In this document: positions 58,201 through 63,088 of the stretch, piece after piece
How the letters are laid out: every line of letters starts with the position of its first letter
Numbering within the stretch: position 1 is the first letter of the stretch
Assembly (NCBI RefSeq): GCF_018691265.1
Contig: NW_024881316.1
Span: 23,599,819-23,663,818, forward strand
DNA: 64,000 nucleotides
DNA from: Tyto alba
Taxonomy: Eukaryota; Chordata; Aves; Strigiformes; Tytonidae
Reading direction: 5' to 3'
Program-made: the position numbers and the translations under genes
The notes under the pieces: generated by a model
Databases searched by the model: none
Told to the model about the DNA's origin: nothing
What the model saw: the letters and a program-made list of their open reading frames with translations, nothing else

Positions 58201-61200
58201 ACTGGTCAGGGTTTCCTAGGAGGTTTGGCAGATATCTCTGAGAAAGGGTAAAACTGAAGTTCAACATTTTTTGTGTGCTGTGTGTACCTCATTTTAATAT
58301 TGTGAATGGTGAGCAATGCTTTACTGTTAGAATGATTGGCATCTACCCAATGTTTTTTTTTGAAAGCTGTAGTTTATGAGGTAAGTGTGTTAATTTGCTG
58401 TCTGTGTTTTGGTCTATGTGTTGTGGGAGATGCTGCTACTTAGAATTATTTTGCAGTTCATAGCTAATTAGTTGCTTGAGACCCATTCTTGTGCCATTCC
58501 AGTGTTTAAGTAACCAGAAGTAAAATAATTTTAAATTTTTTAATTTATTAATTTATACATTTTACTCATGTAAAATATTCATAAAATAATGTCATATTTT
58601 AGGATTTATTTACAATTTCTCATTTATCACATGCTAGCAATGGAGATCTGAAGTAGATGAGAAAAGACAAGTATTCCATGCCTTAGAGGATGAACTGCAG
58701 AAGGCAAAGATGATCAGTGATCAGATGTTTAAAATGCACAAGGAACGTGATCTTGACTTTGACTGGCATAAAGAAAAAGTTGATCAGTTAGCTGAGAGGT
58801 GGCAAAACATTCATTCTCAAATTGAAAATAGGTTTGTATAACTTTTTATCATAATCTGTTCATGTTTTATGCTGCTTTGTTGTTTCTGAGGAAAAATAAT
58901 CAGAAATTAAAGTTCAAATAGGTAAGAATAGTTTTCTGAACTGTTTGTGAAATATGCTAAGATCAAGGATTCTTATCTTTTCTGTGCTGTTGACATTATT
59001 GTCTTACTTGTACACAAGAAATGTCTGTGACTATTAAGCACAAAAAGATTAGCAAGATACAGAAATTTTATTTACTTACAGTTTGCTGAGACACAGTAGA
59101 GACAAATTGTCTTTTTTCTTTCAAAAGAGAAGCCTGCAGAAATGGCTTGCTGTTCTATGGAAATACCATCTGTTTCTCCACATAATTAGTTCTGACAGGC
59201 TGAAATAATGAGTTGATTCACCAGTTATGATTGGATTCATGTTAACCTGCTTTTAATGACTCAAGTGCTAAGTCTGGAAGTCCTTAGCTTCCATTGACTT
59301 CTGTGATAATTTTGCTGCAATAACTTTTGGTGATGTGCCAGTATTTTCTTTTGGTGTACAACTGTTTTCATGCAGCCCCAATATCCATTTGAAATTCAGC
59401 CTTTTTGGTATTACTGCCATGATGGTATTGGAGAATGTTACACAAATGCATATGCCTACACAGATGTGCAGATACAGCAGAACACACCTACCCACAATTC
59501 TGAAGGTGTCCGTGCATGACATTCCTGGAAATAATTCTTCCTTCAGTCTCTACAGTTCTGTTTTCTTCATGTATAGGAAACAGAACTGTAGAGACTGAAG
59601 GAAAAAGTATGGGCAGGTTAGGGGAGTCTGTAGTATACAGCCTGATTTTATTTCCTTTAAGATCTACTTTAGTTTGTTGTTATAGATAACCTGAACAAGA
59701 GCATCAAAGATAGCACTGTTGATGTAAAAGTTCGTACAACGACCTTTCACAATTTTGTCATCTTTTTCTAAGGGGTGAATATCTATTCAGGTGCCATATT
59801 GAAGTTATTCACTTGTAAATAACTATTTCAGTTGTCTCTGTTTAACATTTCTGGAAGTTGAAAGGAAGATGGGCAAAAGCTGACTCATTTAAAGCTGACT
59901 GCAGAATGGCTAGCTTTAAGTCCACCTCAGATTTTTCATCATTTGATAGTGTGACATAATTTAAATGACAGAACGGTAGTTTTACGAGGTACTGAAGTGT
60001 CCTTATTTCCTCAGAGGGCAAACATGAACCACATGCGTTCCTCACAAGACTGTATTCTGAGAATATGCTGAAAAATGACTGTTAATAGATAGTGGCTTCT
60101 AGTGTAAATAGGACAGATTGTGATAGTTGCAGCATGGAGCTGTAAACAAGCTGCTTACTGCAAATGTTCTCTGCTGCTTCCTAACAGCTTGACACTGACG
60201 ATCATTATACAAAAAGTATGTACAAATATTGGCTACAGTTATGATCCTTTCTCTTTTTCATGGTTATTAGCTTTAAAACATACTTAAGTATGAAACGTGA
60301 GCAATACAGTTTCCTTTGCTTGCTCTTTTTCGGTTTCCTTCTGGCATCTTGAGAACAACACTAGAGTGATTCAAAGTATTCATTCCAAGTCAAACAACAA
60401 AAAGTTGTTTAATAAATATGTTTATCCTGCAGTGTTTTGGTGTGGACATATTTATATGATCTTTGAAGTAACTGTATAGGGAACATGAAAGATAAACTGT
60501 CAGTGTACTCATCGGTATGGAAACAACTTTCAAGAAATACACAGCACTCTTTTTCAGGTCAAAAGCATGATTTAAAAATGGACTTAAAGGATCAATTGCT
60601 TTCATACATCAGAATATTTAAAGGATTTAGTTTCAGTGTAACTCCTGTTGTTTTGTGTGAGGCAAAAAGTGAGAGGGTACGGTGAACCACTACTTAACTC
60701 CAGCACAGTGCAGCACACTGTCTTGATTCACGTAGGTCACATTTGAAATACTCTCACTTCTTACAACAGAATTAATTGCTGTTTCAGAGCCCTCACTCTT
60801 GCTTGGGGGTTCCTGTGCTTGTGGAGTTTCAAGCAGTTTAGCTCACTAATGAGGGATATATGCAGAGTTCCTTCTGTAGTAGGATCTCTCCTGGGTGTCA
60901 TTTATGACAAATGAAAAGGCTTCATCAAACTGGGAATCTTGGGGTTTGAGAAGTTAATTTGCTGTTCAGGTAGTGTTATTTTAGTACATTTATAGTGTGA
61001 GCTATAGCAGTGCTAAGGCATCCAAAGCCTTAAAAGCTGTATTTAGCTTAATGTTGTATTTTTTAAACTTTATTATTAATCTTCTCCCCTTTGGCTTGTC
61101 TTCTAAAATAAAATCAGGTTGCGTGACTTAGAAGGTATTAATAAATCTCTGAAGTATTACAAAGATACTTACAATCCTTTGGATGCTTGGATTCAACAAG

Positions 61201-63088
61201 TAGAAGATACTCAGCGAAAGATGCAAGAAATCCATCCTGAAAATAGCAAAGCATTGGCTAAGCAGCTGAACCAGCATAAGGTATGAAAGGGATCTCATTG
61301 TAGGAAAGCACTGCTGTAATGACTAAAGAATTAAAATATCAGTTTGACCTAGTGATGTCAATCTTATTCCTTGATATGAGGTGCTTATATACCTCATCCC
61401 TTATTGCAAAATTCCAAGTCATCATCAGCTTTTATGGTTTTATCTTTATAATGCAGCTAACGTTATGAATATATCACTCACTGACTATTGCCATTTTATA
61501 AACCGGATTGGTTTGCTCCTCAAATCTGCAAGAAGAGCAAGTTCTTTGAGAGCATCTAAAATTCTGGACTTCTCACATCATTTTTTATTCAGTACTGCTC
61601 TTGGTATTTATGAATGTAGAAATATTTTTGTGGTAGCAGAGTTAAACTCAACAGCTGTCTCCTACAAGAAGGAAATGCAACTTAAATAAGAGACAGAAAA
61701 ACAAATTATATGCACAAAATGCTGTACTCCAGACTTTGTTTCAAGTTCACTCACCAACTATTAATCCTGGCAGTTTTTTCACTGCTTCTGTACTGTAAGC
61801 GTGACAAAGCCCAGGACATAGGCTTGGGCCTATAATTACTTGTACACAGATGGAAATAAGCATATTATGTAAATTTAATAAAGTTAGGTAAAGTAGAAAT
61901 GCTAATGATAATAGTAATAAGATAGCTTTTTAAGATGAAGATACAGATTCATATTTTACAGATGCTGGTTTCTGAGATTGAAATGAAACAAAGCAAAATA
62001 GATGAATGCCAGAAGTATTCAGAACAATACTCAGCTGCTGTGAAGGTAATATAATGTTATACTTAGAATCCTTTTTTTAATAGTATTAGTATCATGTGGA
62101 ATGCCAACCATTTTGTGTATTTTATCTTTTTACAGGACTATGAGCTGCAGACTATGACCTACAGAGCTATGGTTGACTCCCAACAAAAATCTCCAGTGAA
62201 ACGCCGAAGAATGCAAAGCTCATCAGACTTCATTATTCAAGAGGTAAATAGATTTCTTATGACAGGAAAACATGGGGGTTTGAGTCTTTGCTTTAAGCAG
62301 AGTAAACACAAGAATGGGATTTAGGATTTCTTGATGATTAAATAGGGTAACCCGAGCAAGATTATTTTTTTCTGCATAGATATATGATGTGATAAATATT
62401 CTGTTTATCATGCAGTATTTAGGTCACGAGACAGTATGTTGCTGTTGATGAACAAAAGTCCCCCAAATTATAAAAAGCTAGATGAGAAATGTACCTCAGT
62501 AAAACTGTTTAGAACTACCTCTGGGCTGGATCTTGATCACAGTAAACAGGAGGTGCTTTCATCTTTGCTATGGTAAAACTTATAGTATCTAGACACTTTG
62601 AAAGATTCCAGGGCAAATCATCCTCATTTGGGTGAGAAAGATAAATCTGACTCCCTGCTGTTAGAGAGAGGAATAGCGACCAGCACTACTTGACCCTCTT
62701 ATAACCTGTTCTTACAGGGGGGAAGAATCAAGTGACCATGAAGTCAAAACACTGTCTTCTGTTTATTCTCCTTACAGATCTTCTCATAGATCCTTAAGAT
62801 TTATTTGTGCAGGTGCACCCTGGTGATGGCATATAACTTTGGAATCAAATTTAGGACTTTGGATTCCACAATCAGGATGTTGGAATCAAAATTAGGAGAG
62901 CTTCTAGAGTAGAATTTATCACTTCTTTGAAGGTTAACGAGAGTGTTTCCCTCTATCTTTCTCCCCACCCCCGCTTTGTTTCTCTGCAGTTCATGGATTT
63001 ACGGACTCGTTATACGGCCTTAGTGACGCTGATGACCCAGTATATTAAGTTTGCAGGTGACTCTTTGAAAAGGCTGGAAGAGGAAGAG
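4152..63088 (+). CDS. DST: Dystonin (BPAG1) spectraplakin, internal part: 30 constitutive exons
   Basis: Dystonin is a giant cytolinker. It binds F-actin through a CH1-CH2 pair and connects to intermediate filaments or junctions through the plakin domain; the long forms reach microtubules through a C-terminal part outside this window. Joining 30 exons gives 1381 uninterrupted codons, with GT donors and AG acceptors throughout and matching phases at each junction. Codons 1-87 are the C-terminal part of CH1, about 88-216 are CH2, and about 217-1381 are the plakin domain with spectrin repeats and an SH3 fold near codons 825-902. The paralogue MACF1 is very similar here. DST is preferred because the isoform-3 first exon and the BP230 first exon lie in the same locus. 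The gene is partial at both ends: the exon before 4152 and those after 63088 are not in the window. Exon boundaries are inferred from consensus sites and family alignment from memory. Confidence 0.96.
4767..4865 (+). CDS. DST: Alternative CH1 cassette exon with two donors (12 or 33 codons)
   Basis: After acceptor ttcattag the phase-0 frame reads [12 protein letters not shown] and meets a strong donor, TTG|gtgagt, at 4803. That makes a 36-nt cassette (4767-4802). Reading on, the frame stays open through a further 21 acidic codons ([20 protein letters not shown] then G) to a second donor, GGG|gtaggt, at 4866, making a 99-nt form. Both lengths are multiples of three and sit between LSGDTL and PREKGRMRF of CH1. 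Plectin has a comparable 12-residue optional exon at this place (family knowledge, from memory). Use of either form cannot be judged from DNA. Confidence 0.8.
4866..7125. other. Intron between CH1 cassette and PREKG exon
   Basis: No further exon is recognised. The intron is AT-rich, with T-tracts at about 5218-5232 and 5776-5793 and an AT-rich stretch around 6600-6830. It ends in a good polypyrimidine acceptor, ttttccaattttag, at 7125. Confidence 0.6.
7126..7203 (+). CDS. DST: DST exon: CH1 PREKG segment (codons 31-56)
   Basis: It has 26 codons in phase 0, from [20 protein letters not shown] to the end KKRQ. This is the most conserved CH1 helix and loop of the plakin and spectraplakin family. 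The donor is CAG|gtatgg. It follows directly on codon 30 when the cassette at 4767 is skipped. Confidence 0.96.
7204..9699. other. Intron with a candidate optional terminal exon
   Basis: It contains the candidate exon at 7822-7911 (separate entry) and a T-rich tract at about 8812-8832. Otherwise I see no supported feature. The acceptor at its end is tttcatgatggcag. Confidence 0.5.
7822..7911 (+). other. Candidate alternative last exon truncating CH1
   Basis: A strong acceptor (ttctccctttgcaaaacag, with a plausible branch point ttact upstream) is followed in phase 0 by 29 open codons starting [13 protein letters not shown] and then TGA at 7909-7911. An upstream exon ending in phase 0 (KKRQ, 7203) could splice here and would give a product cut off inside CH1. 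A variant poly(A) signal, ATTAAA, lies at 7277+1000 (8277-8282). I know of no described DST form with this end. It may be a cryptic site only. Confidence 0.3.
9700..9792 (+). CDS. DST: DST exon: CH1 last helix (codons 57-87)
   Basis: The 31 phase-0 codons begin [20 protein letters not shown] and end [10 protein letters not shown], the canonical end of a type-1 CH domain. The [11 protein letters not shown] hydrophobic helix packs the CH core. The donor is CAG|gtaagc. In full-length transcripts it joins the CH2 exon at 28606, skipping the isoform-3 first exon. Confidence 0.97.
11270..11725 (-). mobile_element. CR1 LINE 3' fragment, antisense to DST
   Basis: Read on the minus strand, the frame contains the typical CR1 reverse-transcriptase C-terminal signature: [32 protein letters not shown] and [18 protein letters not shown], followed in another frame by [15 protein letters not shown]. 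The change of frame near 11400 shows that the copy is broken. It is 5'-truncated, as is usual for CR1, and the 3' octamer repeats typical of CR1 ends are not obvious. CR1 is the dominant retroposon of birds and other reptiles, so this copy is the best clue to the host. Confidence 0.9.
12200..13190. repeat. Possible ancient dispersed repeat debris
   Basis: Phrases such as ttaagatacctaaatccagg (near 12218), agacacctacattgaggtgt (near 13151) and, elsewhere, gcacccaaaggagacaccta (near 44798) resemble each other. They also resemble 'aggcacctaaat' phrases that are common in old sauropsid repeats (from memory). Boundaries and family are not determinable by eye. Confidence 0.25.
16641..16720. repeat. 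A-rich and CAAA simple repeat
   Basis: A 16-A run is followed by caaa/caaac tetranucleotide repeats. It may be the tail of an old antisense or sense retroposon, or ordinary simple sequence. No coding potential. Confidence 0.8.
20000..20266 (+). promoter_or_regulatory. Putative leader/promoter of DST isoform-3 transcript
   Basis: This stretch lies immediately upstream of the isoform-3 start. It shows an inverted CCAAT box (attgg, 20024-20028), no clear TATA box, and no CpG enrichment. A 7-codon upstream ORF (20228-20251) ends in frame 15 nt before the start ATG. The transcription start cannot be read from sequence, and a spliced leader is possible. Confidence 0.3.
20228..20251 (+). promoter_or_regulatory. 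Short in-frame uORF (7 codons plus stop)
   Basis: ATG at 20228 opens MNETMQL and ends at TGA 20249-20251, in the same frame as the isoform-3 start at 20267. The TGA shows that the main frame cannot extend upstream, so 20267 is the start. If this region is transcribed, ribosomes would meet this uORF first. Confidence 0.45.
20267..21061 (+). CDS. DST: DST isoform-3 alternative first exon (myristoyl/palmitoyl N-terminus)
   Basis: An ATG in frame with an upstream stop (20249) opens 265 codons, the last being AAG before donor AAG|gtaaat at 21062 (phase 0). The phase fits the CH2 exon at 28606. The N-terminus [14 protein letters not shown] has Gly2 for N-myristoylation and Cys5/Cys7 for palmitoylation, as described for mammalian BPAG1 isoform 3. 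A polybasic stretch, [11 protein letters not shown] (residues 33-43), could add membrane or nuclear affinity. The rest is hydrophilic and Ser/Lys/Glu-rich with no recognised fold. Because it starts after the CH1 exons, the product carries CH2 only. Neither the start nor the donor is in doubt; the tail is much less conserved than the first 40 residues as I recall the mammalian form. Confidence 0.93.
23985..24245 (-). mobile_element. Decayed CR1-like LINE 3' segment
   Basis: The + strand reads like the complement of an old CR1 3' region. 'gttgtcacgtcttccctcag', 'ggtcatgtattcttagatat', 'ttgcccaaagctggactcaa' and 'ccttgcaagagctgaatagg' follow in the order known for CR1 ends (forms of 'gtggtgcccagaactggaca' and 'agagtagagcg'). 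It is heavily diverged and coding capacity is lost. Confidence 0.6.
27195..27310. repeat. Possible old retroposon fragment
   Basis: 'tatgaccatcccatctgacctcatgaacac' (given here in substance; core gaccatcccatctgacctca) resembles the 'gaccatctagtctgacctcc' phrase common in sauropsid CR1/SINE-like repeats. Recalled from memory, short and diverged. Confidence 0.35.
28150..28275. repeat. AT-rich low-complexity sequence
   Basis: The run is dominated by ata/tata/atgt words (for example ctatataattatataaatgt near 28222), without a fixed repeat unit. It lies 330 bases before the CH2 exon. Confidence 0.6.
28606..28772 (+). CDS. DST: DST exon: CH2 first part (codons 88-142)
   Basis: The acceptor ctgtgttttag is followed in phase 0 by [20 protein letters not shown], the linker and first helix of CH2. 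The exon continues through [18 protein letters not shown] to AIIHKY and the first two bases of Arg. The donor is AG|gtaaga. Both the CH1 exon (9792) and the isoform-3 exon (21061) end in phase 0 and can join here, making this the first shared exon of those transcripts. Confidence 0.97.
31190..31480. promoter_or_regulatory. CpG-rich patch (possible internal promoter)
   Basis: About 20 CpG dinucleotides occur in roughly 290 bases, with very high GC, in a locus that is otherwise AT-rich and CpG-poor. G-runs (for example ggcggggggtcc, ggcagccggggggctccggg and gtcccgggggtgag) give quadruplex potential on the + strand. CpG islands of this kind often mark promoters in birds, but GC-rich minisatellite-like sequence is an alternative. 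A second, shorter CpG-rich patch follows at about 32112-32200. Confidence 0.5.
31232..31451 (+). other. Candidate alternative first exon (speculative)
   Basis: ATG at 31232 opens 73 codons, proline/glycine/arginine-rich ([15 protein letters not shown] onward), to a consensus donor ACAG|gtaggc at 31452. It ends with one base of the next codon, which fits the candidate exon at 31957. The start context is poor (C at -3). The composition may simply reflect GC-rich non-coding DNA. Confidence 0.2.
31957..32047 (+). other. Candidate exon feeding the CH2 second exon (speculative)
   Basis: A strong acceptor (ccattttttcctgtcctggcag) and a good donor (ACAAG|gtgcgt) bound 91 nt. In the frame set by the candidate exon at 31232 it reads [20 protein letters not shown] through QWLPT. 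It ends with AG, which the G at 42430 completes to Arg before PDLIDMN of CH2. If spliced after the constitutive exon ending 28772 it would instead meet TAA after 11 codons, acting as a poison exon. It is not known to me from other species. Confidence 0.3.
37158..37236. repeat. T/G-rich simple repeat
   Basis: Runs of T are broken by ggttt and gtttg units and end in cccc. Similar T/G tracts occur at about 8797-8832, 49730-49780 and 52356-52391, all in the same orientation as DST. Confidence 0.75.
42173..42193. repeat. (AT)n microsatellite
   Basis: About ten AT units follow an A-run at 42159-42169, 240 bases upstream of a CH2 exon. Likely length-polymorphic. Confidence 0.9.
42430..42542 (+). 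CDS. DST: DST exon: CH2 middle part (codons 143-180)
   Basis: Acceptor atttgacag; the first base completes Arg. The exon encodes [20 protein letters not shown], the core CH2 helix, then [17 protein letters not shown] and one base of Asp. The donor is AAG|gtaaga. Its phase (one base to complete a codon) also accepts the speculative exon at 31957. Confidence 0.97.
42680..42786 (+). CDS. DST: DST exon: CH2 end (codons 181-216)
   Basis: The exon completes Asp and encodes [20 protein letters not shown], then [15 protein letters not shown]. This is the final CH2 helix, where the DEKS-ITYVSS motif is diagnostic. The donor is AAT|gtaagt. It is separated from its neighbour by only 137 bases. Confidence 0.97.
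43318..43437 (+). CDS. DST: DST exon: plakin domain start (codons 217-256)
   Basis: The 40 phase-0 codons begin [20 protein letters not shown] and end FPNNPVELK. This is the first spectrin-type helix after CH2, shared by DST and MACF1. The acceptor is gctttggtag and the donor AAG|gtgagg. It is preceded by a 531-base intron with nothing else supported. Confidence 0.96.
43770..43865 (+). CDS. DST: DST exon: plakin domain (codons 257-288)
   Basis: The 32 codons begin [20 protein letters not shown] and end RLYKLLE, in phase 0. The acceptor is gtttctgtag and the donor GAG|gtaagt. It is charged and predicted helical, and belongs to the first plakin spectrin repeat. The introns on either side (332 and 79 bases) are short; the 79-base intron is close to the minimum size. 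Confidence 0.96.
43945..44072 (+). CDS. DST: DST exon: plakin domain (codons 289-330)
   Basis: It encodes [20 protein letters not shown] then [22 protein letters not shown] and two bases of Arg. The [18 protein letters not shown] motif is characteristic of spectraplakins. The acceptor is atttttaag and the donor AG|gtacgc. This is the last exon present in the actin-binding isoforms but absent from BP230. Confidence 0.97.
44073..46685. other. Intron before the BP230 first exon
   Basis: No constitutive exon lies here. The last few hundred bases should contain the epithelial (BPAG1e) promoter or leader. A strong acceptor-like site (atcttttcatttttcag) ends at 46644, 41 bases before the BP230 ATG. 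The passage around 44740-44830 may be old repeat debris. No TATA box or CpG island is evident. Confidence 0.5.
46686..46852 (+). CDS. DST: BPAG1e/BP230 alternative first exon
   Basis: ATG (A at -3) opens 55 codons plus two bases: [20 protein letters not shown], then a serine-rich stretch and [21 protein letters not shown]. This closely matches the start of the epithelial isoform BP230, the hemidesmosomal plaque protein that links keratin to integrin alpha6beta4 and BP180. The donor AG|gtaact has the same phase as exon 44072, so both join 46982 as Arg-Leu-Glu-Met-Leu. The frame stays open for 42 codons upstream of the ATG without a recognisable start. The ATG is chosen by similarity. This product lacks CH1 and CH2. 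Confidence 0.95.
46982..47075 (+). CDS. DST: DST exon: plakin domain (codons 331-362)
   Basis: The exon completes Arg and encodes [20 protein letters not shown] then [11 protein letters not shown]. This is the first exon shared by the actin-binding forms and BP230. The acceptor is ggcttcacctag and the donor TCT|gtaagt. It is a predicted amphipathic helix of a spectrin repeat. The following 319-base intron holds a T-run at about 47251-47263. Confidence 0.96.
47395..47549 (+). CDS. DST: DST exon: plakin domain (codons 363-413)
   Basis: It encodes [20 protein letters not shown], then [20 protein letters not shown] and [11 protein letters not shown] plus two bases of Arg. The acceptor is cttatttattcag and the donor AAG|gtactt. 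The [20 protein letters not shown] motif is shared with human DST. Confidence 0.97.
47550..48424. other. Intron without other features
   Basis: 875 bases, AT-rich, ending in tacttatttactttcttttatttaatag. Nothing else supported. Confidence 0.6.
48425..48887 (+). CDS. DST: DST exon: plakin domain with Ser/Thr-rich loop (codons 414-568)
   Basis: At 463 nt this is the largest constitutive exon here. It begins [20 protein letters not shown], then [21 protein letters not shown] low-complexity loop of about 75 residues follows, with repeated LTP, LTS and SGL words ([31 protein letters not shown]). It resumes as a helix, [18 protein letters not shown], and ends with [20 protein letters not shown] and EMQ. 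Phase 0, donor CAG|gtagca. The loop is also present in mammalian DST but differs in detail. It probably forms a flexible, phosphorylatable insertion within a spectrin repeat (inference). Confidence 0.97.
48975..49103 (+). CDS. DST: DST exon: plakin domain (codons 569-611)
   Basis: The 43 codons begin [20 protein letters not shown] and end with [20 protein letters not shown] and [15 protein letters not shown] is the classic helix-loop signature of a spectrin repeat. The acceptor is ccttcttgtttgcaag, the donor GAG|gtacag, and the preceding intron only 87 bases. Confidence 0.97.
49302..49379 (+). CDS. DST: DST exon: plakin domain (codons 612-637)
   Basis: The 26 codons start [20 protein letters not shown] and end QYSKLL. 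Phase 0 at both ends; acceptor ccaaatacag, donor TTG|gtaagt. It is the linker and helix C of a spectrin repeat. Confidence 0.96.
49488..49649 (+). CDS. DST: DST exon: plakin domain (codons 638-691)
   Basis: The 54 codons start [20 protein letters not shown], continue [20 protein letters not shown] and end [14 protein letters not shown]. The [19 protein letters not shown] motif is nearly invariant in plakins. Acceptor ttctgtttaataaag, donor GCT|gtatgt. Confidence 0.97.
49725..49780. repeat. T/G-rich tract serving as a splice-site tract
   Basis: The sequence is gtttgtttgt, a long T-run and three tttg units, followed by ggggaaaaag directly before the exon at 49791. The tract must act as the polypyrimidine region of that acceptor. 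It is probably length-variable. Confidence 0.7.
49791..49895 (+). CDS. DST: DST exon: plakin domain (codons 692-726)
   Basis: The 35 codons start [20 protein letters not shown] and end [15 protein letters not shown]. Phase 0, donor GAG|gtaagt. The bases just before the exon (ttttggggaaaaag) are purine-rich, which is unusual for an acceptor. The exon is required to join AEYHA-ELMREL as in all relatives. Confidence 0.96.
49896..51675. other. 1.8-kb intron without other supported features
   Basis: Contains a T-tract at 50026-50041, an AT-rich stretch at about 50800-50860, and a short G-run at 51358-51365. The passage at about 51090-51200 is GC-richer (ccctctgctggtgagcactc) and could be repeat-derived. 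No exon seen. Confidence 0.5.
51676..51771 (+). CDS. DST: DST exon: plakin domain (codons 727-758)
   Basis: The 32 codons start [20 protein letters not shown] and end [12 protein letters not shown]. The [11 protein letters not shown] motif is invariant in spectraplakins and plakins. Phase 0; acceptor cttccttaaag, donor GAG|gtaaga. Confidence 0.97.
51772..53135. other. 1.4-kb intron without other supported features
   Basis: A T/G-rich tract lies at about 52356-52391. Open frames at 52597-52876 are short and unrecognised. The acceptor at the end is tttatctcatcctag. Confidence 0.55.
53136..53261 (+). CDS. DST: DST exon: plakin domain (codons 759-800)
   Basis: The 42 codons start [20 protein letters not shown], continue [20 protein letters not shown] and end SM. 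The FF-DAKEA--YL--L spectrin-repeat helix and KYSCDRSSS are family hallmarks. Donor ATG|gtaaga. A 397-base intron follows with nothing notable. Confidence 0.97.
53659..53811 (+). CDS. DST: DST exon: spectrin repeat leading into SH3 (codons 801-851)
   Basis: The 51 codons start [20 protein letters not shown], continue [20 protein letters not shown] and end [16 protein letters not shown] is the plakin form of the SH3 ALYDY motif, so the SH3 fold begins at about codon 841. Phase 0; acceptor cttaactgttttag, donor GAG|gttaga (a less common donor, with T at +3). Confidence 0.97.
54064..54218 (+). CDS. DST: DST exon: SH3 fold within plakin domain (codons 852-902)
   Basis: It encodes [20 protein letters not shown], then [20 protein letters not shown] and [11 protein letters not shown] plus two bases of Arg. 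The strands [14 protein letters not shown] form the end of an SH3 fold. In plakins this domain packs against a neighbouring spectrin repeat and is thought not to bind classic proline ligands (family knowledge). Acceptor taatactag, donor AG|gtgggg. Confidence 0.97.
54354..54480 (+). CDS. DST: DST exon: plakin domain (codons 903-945)
   Basis: The exon completes Arg and encodes [20 protein letters not shown] then [20 protein letters not shown] and AS. The [17 protein letters not shown] motif is conserved in all plakins. Here [10 protein letters not shown] stands where mammals have DRIRASNVAS as I recall. Acceptor ttatgtttcag, donor TCG|gtatgt. Confidence 0.97.
54481..55649. other. 1.2-kb intron without other supported features
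   Basis: Open frames at 54409-54731 are read-through of the previous exon or chance. No repeat is recognised. The acceptor at the end is gggtctgtaatctgttgcag. Confidence 0.55.
55650..55833 (+). CDS. DST: DST exon: plakin domain (codons 946-1006)
   Basis: The 61 codons plus one base start [20 protein letters not shown], continue [20 protein letters not shown] and end [20 protein letters not shown] and R. Typical spectrin-repeat sequence, near-identical in pattern to human DST. The donor is AGAG|gtaaaa. Confidence 0.97.
55834..56821. other. 1-kb intron without other supported features
   Basis: AT-rich, with an A-run at about 56479-56490. It ends ctgtgtttctttcaacag. No exon or repeat recognised. 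Confidence 0.55.
56822..56979 (+). CDS. DST: DST exon: plakin domain (codons 1007-1059)
   Basis: The exon completes Glu and encodes [20 protein letters not shown] then [20 protein letters not shown] and [12 protein letters not shown]. The [13 protein letters not shown] and [14 protein letters not shown] motifs are family hallmarks. The donor is GAG|gtgagc. The frame stays open well into the intron, which is chance. A 329-base intron follows. Confidence 0.97.
57309..57487 (+). CDS. DST: DST exon: plakin domain (codons 1060-1118)
   Basis: The 59 codons plus two bases start [20 protein letters not shown], continue [20 protein letters not shown] and end [19 protein letters not shown]. Spectrin repeat. 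Acceptor cctttcattttacag, donor AA|gtatgt. Confidence 0.97.
57708..57846 (+). CDS. DST: DST exon: plakin domain (codons 1119-1165)
   Basis: The exon completes Lys and encodes [20 protein letters not shown] then [20 protein letters not shown] and LMGTLK. The [11 protein letters not shown] motif is invariant in plakins. Acceptor attactgtttttcag, donor AAG|gtaaga. Confidence 0.97.
57847..58637. other. 0.8-kb intron without other supported features
   Basis: AT-rich, ending in the modest acceptor tctcatttatcacatgctag. No repeat or exon recognised. Confidence 0.55.
58638..58831 (+). CDS. DST: DST exon: plakin domain (codons 1166-1229)
   Basis: The 64 codons plus two bases start [20 protein letters not shown], continue [20 protein letters not shown] and end [20 protein letters not shown] and QIEN. 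The [12 protein letters not shown] motif is diagnostic. The donor is AG|gtttgt, the weakest match to consensus in the series. Confidence 0.97.
58832..61117. other. 2.3-kb intron containing a perfect inverted repeat
   Basis: The notable feature is the 26-bp hairpin at 59538-59603 (separate entry). The rest is AT-rich with no recognised exon or retroposon. The acceptor at the end is ttctaaaataaaatcag. Confidence 0.6.
59538..59603. repeat. Perfect 26-bp inverted repeat with 14-nt loop
   Basis: The left arm 59538-59563 (ttccttcagtctctacag onward) is exactly the reverse complement of the right arm 59578-59603 (ending gagactgaaggaa). The loop is tcttcatgtatagg, and two more loop pairs are possible after one G-T wobble. 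If transcribed in the DST pre-mRNA it would form a stable hairpin. No flanking target duplications or transposon features are seen. Confidence 0.95.
61118..61280 (+). CDS. DST: DST exon: plakin domain (codons 1230-1284)
   Basis: The exon completes Arg and encodes [20 protein letters not shown] then [20 protein letters not shown] and [14 protein letters not shown]. It is a full spectrin-repeat helix pair. Donor AAG|gtatga. A 681-base intron follows with nothing notable. Confidence 0.97.
61962..62045 (+). CDS. DST: DST exon: plakin domain (codons 1285-1312)
   Basis: The 28 codons start [20 protein letters not shown] and end EQYSAAVK. Phase 0; acceptor tcatattttacag, donor AAG|gtaata. Helix of the last plakin spectrin repeat. 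Confidence 0.97.
62136..62243 (+). CDS. DST: DST exon: plakin domain (codons 1313-1348)
   Basis: The 36 codons start [20 protein letters not shown] and end [28 protein letters not shown] is a basic, serine-flanked stretch typical of DST and MACF1. It resembles a nuclear localisation signal and phosphorylation sites. Acceptor tatctttttacag, donor GAG|gtaaat. A 746-base intron follows with nothing notable. Confidence 0.97.
62990..63088 (+). CDS. DST: DST exon: end of plakin domain (codons 1349-1381)
   Basis: The 33 codons start [20 protein letters not shown] and end [13 protein letters not shown]. This is the last helix before isoforms diverge into the BP230 coiled coil or the long spectrin rod, whose exons lie beyond the window. 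Phase 0; acceptor ttgtttctctgcag, donor GAG|gtaggt. The frame stays open into the intron, and I take that as chance. Confidence 0.97.

Noticed and set aside
4152..63088. Assignment of the gene to MACF1 instead of DST
   Set aside because: The plakin region alone is ambiguous, but the isoform-3 exon (MGNVCGCV) and the BP230-type exon ([13 protein letters not shown]) are DST features.
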